9,934 nt of DNA from Clostridia bacterium (GTDB lineage Bacteria; Bacillota; Clostridia; Christensenellales; Borkfalkiaceae), in contig JAFVXN010000175.1 of the NCBI GenBank assembly GCA_017501125.1, forward strand, positions 1 through 9,934, given 5' to 3'. A program made the translations under genes and the position numbers. Under the pieces are notes generated by a model. It ran no database searches and was not told the DNA's origin. It saw only the letters and a program-made list of their open reading frames with translations. Shown here piece by piece: positions 6,475 to 9,934 of this stretch. Numbering within the stretch: the stretch's first letter is position 1; the number at the start of each line of letters is the position of its first letter.

Positions 6475-7251
6475 ATGGGAAAGACGGGTAGGATATTTAA
6501 CATCCAACGCTTTTCCATACACGACGGACCAGGGATCAGGACGATTGTATTTTTCAAAGGTTGCTACATGCGTTGCGCTTGGTGCTGCAATCCAGAATCC
6601 CAGCGTTTTGAGATAGAGACGATGGTGGAGAACGGCAACGACAAAGTCGTCGGCAGAGACGTGACGGTAGAGGAGATTATGCCTGAGATTTTGGCAGACA
6701 AGCCTTTTTATCGCAGGAGTGGCGGTGGCGTCACCCTTTCGGGCGGCGAAATCCTTTGCCAGCCCGAGTTCGCGGCGGAACTTCTCAAGGCGTGCAAAGC
6801 GGCAGGCTTGCACACGGCGGTAGAGTCGACGGCGATAGCGTCCTTTGACAAAATCGAGATGATTTTGCCTTATCTTGACTTGTATCTTATGGACGTCAAG
6901 CATATGGACAGCGAAAAACACAAAGAATACACGGGTCAACCCAACGAACGCATTTTGGAGAACGCGAAGAAAATCGCAAAGAGCGGAGTGGAATTAATTA
7001 TTCGCACCCCCGTCGTGCCGACTTTCAACGATACGGCGGAGGACATCCGTGCGATATCCAAATTTGCGGCTAGTTTGGAGGGCGTGAAGGAATATCACCT
7101 TCTTCCATACCACCGTTTGGGTCAAGACAAATACGCAGGGCTGGATAGGAACTACGCTTTGAAAGAAATCGAGCCCCCGACGAGAGAAAAAATGGAATTT
7201 TTGCTTTCGGTTGCCGAAGAGAGCGGGTTAAAGTGCCAGATCGGCGGCTAA
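6475..7251 (+). CDS. Radical-SAM activating enzyme for the glycyl radical dehydratase
   Basis: This 258-residue activase uses a [4Fe-4S] cluster and S-adenosylmethionine to abstract hydrogen from the glycine (G819) of the dehydratase encoded just upstream. It has the start IFNIQRFSIHDGPGIRT, the CxxxCxxC cluster motif at C30, C34 and C37 (KGCYMRCAWC, then NPES), GGGVTLSGGE (83-92) for SAM binding, DVKHMD (140-145) and the late PYHRLGQDKY. Many activases of this dehydratase family are about 300 residues and hold two extra ferredoxin-like clusters after NPES. Here the chain passes straight from NPES into QRFEIETMVENG, so that module is absent and the enzyme resembles the compact pyruvate-formate-lyase type. 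AAGGA lies 9 bases before the ATG, inside the end of the dehydratase gene. Confidence 0.95.
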   Translation: MGKTGRIFNIQRFSIHDGPGIRTIVFFKGCYMRCAWCCNPESQRFEIETMVENGNDKVVGRDVTVEEIMPEILADKPFYRRSGGGVTLSGGEILCQPEFAAELLKACKAAGLHTAVESTAIASFDKIEMILPYLDLYLMDVKHMDSEKHKEYTGQPNERILENAKKIAKSGVELIIRTPVVPTFNDTAEDIRAISKFAASLEGVKEYHLLPYHRLGQDKYAGLDRNYALKEIEPPTREKMEFLLSVAEESGLKCQIGG

Positions 7252-7270
7252 AAGCGCAGGAGAAATTACT

Positions 7271-7633
7271 ATGCATTTCAATCAAGATAAAGAAAGGATT
7301 ATACAGGAGTTCGTCCCTGGTCAGCAAATCACCCTTTGCCACATTATCGCAAACCCTGGTGAAGTGTTGTACACCAAGTTGGGTCTGGACCCTCAGGTGG
7401 ATTATACGAGGAGTGCCATCGGCGTTTTGACGGTTATCCCTTACGAGAGTGCGGTCATCGCGGCGGATATCGCGATGAAGTCGTCTGGTGCGGAGATAGG
7501 TTTCGTCGATAGGTTCACGGGCACGCTTATTATTACGGGCTCGGTATCGTCGGTGGAGGCGGCTTTCACGGCGATTAGAGAGTATTTCACGACCAAATTG
7601 CACTACATTTGTTGCGACGTGACCAAGACCTAA
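7271..7633 (+). CDS. PduU/EutS-like circularly permuted BMC-H shell protein
   Basis: The 120-residue protein opens KERIIQEFVPGQQITLCHII and later has AIGVLTVIPYESAVIAADIA, IGFVDRFTGTLIITGSVSSV and the terminal HYICCDVTKT. These are the hallmarks of EutS/PduU, a BMC-domain protein whose secondary structure is circularly permuted. Family hexamers carry a small beta-barrel made by the N-terminal strands that can plug the pore. The usual length is about 111-116; the few extra residues fall near LGLDPQVDY (37-45). AGGAG lies 8 bases before the ATG, 19 bases after the activase stop. In known systems this is a minor shell component; PduU has been linked to the PduV GTPase, which fits the EutP/PduV-like gene that comes next. 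Confidence 0.95.
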   Translation: MHFNQDKERIIQEFVPGQQITLCHIIANPGEVLYTKLGLDPQVDYTRSAIGVLTVIPYESAVIAADIAMKSSGAEIGFVDRFTGTLIITGSVSSVEAAFTAIREYFTTKLHYICCDVTKT

Positions 7634-7655
7634 TCCTAGGCGATAAGCACGAGAG

Positions 7656-8180
7656 ATGAAAAAAATTATGTTATTCGGCAGGGTCGGCGCGGGCAAAACG
7701 ACGCTCACGCAGGCTTTGCGCGGCGAAGAAATCAAATATTACAAGACGCAGTACGTCAATTATCTCGACACCGTCATCGACACGCCTGGGGAATACACGG
7801 AGCGAAGGGAGACGAGCGGTGCGCTGGCATTGTATGCGTACGAGGCGGATATCGTAGGGCTCGTCCTTTCCGCCAACGAACCGTATTCCATTTTCTCGCC
7901 CTGTTTGACGAGTATGGTCAATCGCGAGGCTATAGGGATTATCACGGGCATTGACAAGCCCGACGCGCACGTAGACAGGGTAAGGAACTGGTTAAAACTT
8001 GCCGGTTGCAAAAAGATTTTTCCCGTATCGTCGATTACGGGCGAAGGGATTAAGGAACTTGCCGAGTATCTCGAAGACGACGAGGACAGGGCAAGAAAGA
8101 AAGCCTTAGAGGAACAGTTAAAAGCACAAAAGAAGCCGACGAAAAAACGCTCGGCGAAAAAACTTGAGGAGAAAGTATGA
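7656..8180 (+). CDS. EutP/PduV-like small GTPase with basic C-terminal tail
   Basis: The 174-residue P-loop protein has GRVGAGKT (8-15, G1/Walker A), DTPGE (42-46, G3), TGIDKPD (97-103, a G4 variant of NKxD) and SS at 125-126 (G5), the set found in EutP/PduV. The typical family length is near 145-150. Residues about 140-174 form an additional Asp/Glu then Lys-rich tail (KKPTKKRSAKK) that is probably helical or disordered. The core function is poorly defined; PduV has been reported to bind the shell and to relate to microcompartment movement. The ribosome binding site is weak (GAGAG just before ATG). Its stop overlaps the start of the ParA gene by 4 bases (ATGA), so the two proteins are co-translated. 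The basic tail suggests binding to nucleic acid or to an acidic partner, which is inference. Confidence 0.9.
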   Translation: MKKIMLFGRVGAGKTTLTQALRGEEIKYYKTQYVNYLDTVIDTPGEYTERRETSGALALYAYEADIVGLVLSANEPYSIFSPCLTSMVNREAIGIITGIDKPDAHVDRVRNWLKLAGCKKIFPVSSITGEGIKELAEYLEDDEDRARKKALEEQLKAQKKPTKKRSAKKLEEKV

Positions 8181-8968
8181 GCAAAACGAAAGTAATTGCT
8201 TTTGCCAACAACAAGGGCGGTAGCGGTAAGACGACCACCTGTTCCAACGTCGGTTGTGCAATGGCGATGCAAGGCAAAAAAGTATTGCTGATTGACGGCG
8301 ATATGCAGATGAATTTGACCCTCTCCTTCTTTGACGAAGAGGAGGCGCTCGCCTTCTCGGAAAGCGGCAAGAACATCTATACCGCCTTAAAAGAGGAAAA
8401 GGATTTGACCGACTTTATCGTCCCGACCAAATACGACGGGCTGGACGTTATTCCCTCCACGTCGCTGATGAGTTCGATAGAATTCGACCTCTTTACCAAG
8501 TGGCAAAGGGAAGTGGTCCTCAAAAAATGCCTTGCTCCCGTTTTGGCAAGAGGGATTTACGACTACGTTTTGATTGACGCACCCCCGACGCTTGGCGGCT
8601 GGGTTATGAACGTAATGGTGGCGTCTGATTTCGTCATTATTCCCGTGGAGGCAAGCCCTTGGGGCTTGTTCGGGCTCGCCAACATCTTTGATTTCGTAGG
8701 GCACGTCAAAAATATCGCCCCTCGTCTTGAGATTTTGGGTATCGCCATCACCAAGGCGGACGAGAGAAAGAACTACTTAAAACAAACCATCGAAACGTTG
8801 CAGGAGACGGAAGGCGTCCACCTGTTTGGCACCTATATTAGGGTAGACAGCGCGGTAGAGTGGGCACAGGACAATTCTCAGCCCGTCGTCGCCTATAAAA
8901 AGACCAGCCGTAGCGCAACGGAATATACTGCACTTGCAAAGGAGATTATGGACAATGTCAATCGGTAA
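8177..8968 (+). CDS. ParA/MinD-family ATPase, likely McdA-like microcompartment positioning protein
   Basis: The 263-residue protein has the deviant Walker A motif KGGSGKTT (13-20) with both signature lysines (K13 and K18), Walker A' VLLIDGD (36-42) and Walker B VLIDAPP (131-137). A PVEASPWGLFGL segment (156-167) and the C-terminal SRSATEYTALAKEI (244-257) are typical of ParA. There is no N-terminal helix-turn-helix, so it is the small type that moves plasmids, chemoreceptor arrays or carboxysomes over the nucleoid. No parS site or ParB gene is visible. It is coupled to the EutP-like gene (ATGA overlap) and overlaps the next small gene by 14 bases, placing it firmly in the microcompartment operon. 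The most economical role is spacing the microcompartments along the nucleoid, as McdA does for carboxysomes. The family is sure; the cargo is inferred from context. Confidence 0.93.
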   Translation: MSKTKVIAFANNKGGSGKTTTCSNVGCAMAMQGKKVLLIDGDMQMNLTLSFFDEEEALAFSESGKNIYTALKEEKDLTDFIVPTKYDGLDVIPSTSLMSSIEFDLFTKWQREVVLKKCLAPVLARGIYDYVLIDAPPTLGGWVMNVMVASDFVIIPVEASPWGLFGLANIFDFVGHVKNIAPRLEILGIAITKADERKNYLKQTIETLQETEGVHLFGTYIRVDSAVEWAQDNSQPVVAYKKTSRSATEYTALAKEIMDNVNR

Positions 8969-9233
8969 AAGTTCTATCAAACGCGCCGCTAACAACGGCT
9001 ATTCCAACGTAAAATCCACCGCACCCGATATGGAGAATAGCGTAGTGGTGGAAGAGGTACAGGCTCCCGTCGTAGAGGCGCCCGCACCCGTTGCAGAAAA
9101 GAAAGCCCCCGCAAAGAAAAAGCCCGCGGCAAAAAAAGCAGCCCCCAAAAAGGCTTGCGCCCCCAAAGTGGTAGGTAAGGAAGTGGAAGGGGCTGTGCGT
9201 CTTGGCGACGATATGCCTTACTATCTTCTTTAA
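8955..9233 (+). CDS. Small low-complexity Lys/Ala/Pro protein, candidate ParA partner (McdB-like)
   Basis: I do not recognise a named family. The ATG at 8955 is chosen because AAAGGAG ends 10 bases upstream; the gene overlaps the ParA stop by 14 bases. The 92-residue product has three parts: a basic N-terminal peptide MSIGKSSIKRAANNGYSNVK (1-20); an acidic Val/Pro stretch (25-48) followed by a Lys/Ala/Pro tract (49-72, KKAPAKKKPAAKKAAPKK) that resembles histone H1 tails; and a distinct end, EGAVRLGDDMPYYLL (78-92). It has 14 lysines and no Trp, and is predicted to be largely disordered. Partners of ParA ATPases often stimulate them through a short basic N-terminal peptide, and McdB proteins are small, disordered and encoded beside McdA. 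The C-terminal segment could be the cargo-binding end. The partner role is inference; the gene itself is well supported. Confidence 0.82.
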   Translation: MSIGKSSIKRAANNGYSNVKSTAPDMENSVVVEEVQAPVVEAPAPVAEKKAPAKKKPAAKKAAPKKACAPKVVGKEVEGAVRLGDDMPYYLL

Positions 9234-9460
9234 GAAGCGTATATACTTCGCAAGCCATCTTCTTATAGGCTACGGGATACTTCGTCGCGCTGTGGCAACC
9301 TTCGGTCACGTACGCCTAAGTACGCTCCCTTAGGTTATCCTCGCGCTCCTTGTCTGCCGTGCCTCTAAAAAGATGAAGGCGTTTTAGACGCGCGCCGCTG
9401 AATGCGCTCGACGTGTCTTGATATGCTCGTATCTCCGCTTTTTACACTAGTACGATTTTC
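9234..9460 (+). repeat. Noncoding, repeat-like structured region
   Basis: No gene with a ribosome binding site or family resemblance is seen here. The stretch holds short repeats and competing foldbacks: CGTAC (9309-9313) with GTACG (9320-9324), and CCTAA (9315-9319) with TTAGG (9330-9334), which are mutually exclusive. TCGCGCT occurs twice (9285-9291 and 9341-9347). Its texture differs from the tightly packed operon. It looks like a dispersed intergenic repeat (REP-like or a small non-autonomous element remnant), but no terminal repeats or target duplication can be defined from this window alone. Confidence 0.35.
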
Positions 9461-9491
9461 AAAAAGCACGGCAAGTATTGCCGTGTTTTTT
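9461..9491 (+). terminator. Intrinsic terminator at end of microcompartment operon
   Basis: An 8-bp GC-rich stem (CACGGCAA 9467-9474, TTGCCGTG 9478-9485) closes a GTA loop and is followed by TTTTTT (9486-9491). A-run 9461-9465 on the other side makes it potentially bidirectional. It is the first classical terminator after the shell genes at the window start, so genes from before position 1 to 9233 could be one transcript. Confidence 0.88.
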
Positions 9492-9528
9492 GTTGCACAA
9501 GGGCATGCACCGTTTTCTATCCTTTTTA

Positions 9529-9536
9529 CATACAAT
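9529..9536 (+). promoter_or_regulatory. Candidate -10 element of the collagen-like gene
   Basis: CATACAAT lies 41 bases before the ATG at 9577. It contains TACAAT, a fair housekeeping -10, but no good -35 sits 16-18 bases upstream. CATACAAT also equals the -10 of mother-cell sporulation factor SigE, and CATAnnnTA (9529-9537) fits SigK. A 12-bp palindrome GGGGATATCCCC (9541-9552) covers the expected start site and could be an operator. Which factor reads it is open. Confidence 0.45.
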
Positions 9537-9576
9537 ATACGGGGATATCCCCAATACACGAAAAAGGAGAAGAAGT

Positions 9577-9852
9577 ATGTGTTGCGAAACGTATTATACG
9601 GGCTGTGGTAGTTGCCGTGGCTCTTATTCGATAGTCGGCCCTGCCGGTCCTCAAGGACCTCAAGGTGAGCAAGGCCCCCAAGGCGAAGTAGGACCCGCAG
9701 GTCCTCAAGGTCCTCAAGGGGAACCTGGAGTTGTGACGCCCGCGGCGGCGGTAGAAGACGCCGTGGTTGCAGGGGCGACGGTGGAGAGCAATGCGACGAA
9801 AATCAACGAGATTTTGGCGGCGCTCCGCGCGGCGGGGTTGATGGAAACGTAA
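9577..9852 (+). CDS. Short collagen-like (Gly-X-Y) protein
   Basis: The 91-residue protein starts at the ATG preceded by AAGGAG with a 7-base spacer; longer in-frame starts would read through the promoter and are rejected. A Cys-rich head (MCCETYYTGCGSCRG, four Cys in 14 residues) leads into about eleven Gly-X-Y triplets from residue 21 (GPA, GPQ and GEQ types, with a nearly repeated DNA unit at 9641-9660 and 9689-9720). An Ala/Val-rich helical tail follows, ending INEILAALRAAGLMET. Such proteins form triple helices; related ones occur on spore surfaces and as phage fibres in Firmicutes, and the C-terminal helix probably trimerises the chain. There is no signal peptide. It lies between two terminators with its own putative promoter, so it is not part of the microcompartment operon. 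Confidence 0.9.
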   Translation: MCCETYYTGCGSCRGSYSIVGPAGPQGPQGEQGPQGEVGPAGPQGPQGEPGVVTPAAAVEDAVVAGATVESNATKINEILAALRAAGLMET

Positions 9853-9868
9853 TGCTTTCAGTCAAAGT

Positions 9869-9896
9869 AAAAAGCACCCTCATAGGGTGCTTTTTT
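9869..9896 (+). terminator. Intrinsic (probably bidirectional) terminator after collagen-like gene
   Basis: A GC-rich stem (GCACCCT 9874-9880, AGGGTGC 9884-9890) with a CAT loop is flanked by an A-run (9869-9873) and TTTTTT (9891-9896). It serves the collagen-like gene 17 bases upstream. The A-run would serve a convergent minus-strand gene. Confidence 0.93.
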
Positions 9897-9934
9897 CGTC
9901 TATTGTTTTTAGTGCTTCTATCAGCATATCCACC
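9880..9934 (-). CDS. Possible 3' end of a convergent gene (partial)
   Basis: On the minus strand one frame stays open from the window edge and reads VDMLIEALKTIDEKSTL, then TGA at 9882-9880, within the shared terminator hairpin. The peptide has an ordinary amphipathic-helix composition, and a stop codon inside the terminator is a common arrangement for a gene end. Only 17 codons are visible, another minus-strand frame is also open, and no family can be named. Confidence 0.35.
   Translation of the reverse strand, partial: VDMLIEALKTIDEKSTL

Noticed and set aside
6049..6939. Minus-strand open frame of 296 codons
   Set aside because: It spans the end of the dehydratase and the activase in antisense, with a low-likeness composition and no start signal.
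9478..9576. Longer N-terminus for the collagen-like protein
   Set aside because: The extension would start inside the terminator stem and read through the promoter region. The ATG at 9577 has a proper AAGGAG 7 bases upstream.
9402..9611. 69-codon plus-strand open frame across the terminator
   Set aside because: It runs through the operon terminator and the collagen gene's promoter in a different frame, with no ribosome binding site.

Overview
This window is the middle and end of a bacterial microcompartment (BMC) operon of the glycyl-radical-enzyme type (GRM). All of its genes lie on the + strand. A terminator and a separate small collagen-like gene follow. The host is probably an anaerobic Gram-positive (Clostridia-type) gut bacterium: purine-rich AGGAG-type ribosome binding sites precede most genes, GC content is roughly balanced, the key enzyme is an oxygen-sensitive glycyl radical dehydratase, and the collagen-like protein is of a kind common in Firmicutes. 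The exact taxon cannot be read from the window.

Layout. Positions 1-886 hold three hexameric shell genes (BMC-H). The first is cut by the window edge and is almost identical in protein to the third; the middle one has an altered pore loop. Positions 887-1050 hold no gene but carry strong hairpins. Then come pduL (phosphotransacylase), a eutN-like pentamer vertex gene, a pduS-like Fe-S flavoprotein, a pduT-like trimer with a likely Fe-S pore, a B12-independent diol/glycerol dehydratase, its radical-SAM activase, a pduU/eutS-like shell gene and a eutP/pduV-like GTPase. The series ends with a ParA ATPase overlapping a small Lys/Ala/Pro-rich protein. Positions 9234-9460 hold no convincing gene but do hold repeat-like structured DNA, followed by a clean terminator at 9461-9491. 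A collagen-like gene with its own terminator and the tail of a possible minus-strand gene close the window.

How it works together. The shell proteins enclose the dehydratase, which most likely turns 1,2-propanediol (or glycerol) into an aldehyde. A CoA-acylating aldehyde dehydrogenase, not in this window and presumably upstream, would make acyl-CoA. PduL converts that to acyl-phosphate for ATP formation and recycles CoA inside the shell. PduS and PduT together probably move electrons across the shell.

The most interesting part is 7656-9233. The EutP-like GTPase with a basic tail, the ParA ATPase and the small low-complexity protein are translationally coupled or tightly spaced. They resemble a McdA/McdB-like positioning system for a metabolic, non-carboxysome microcompartment. 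The ParA call rests on clear motifs; the role of the small partner is inference.
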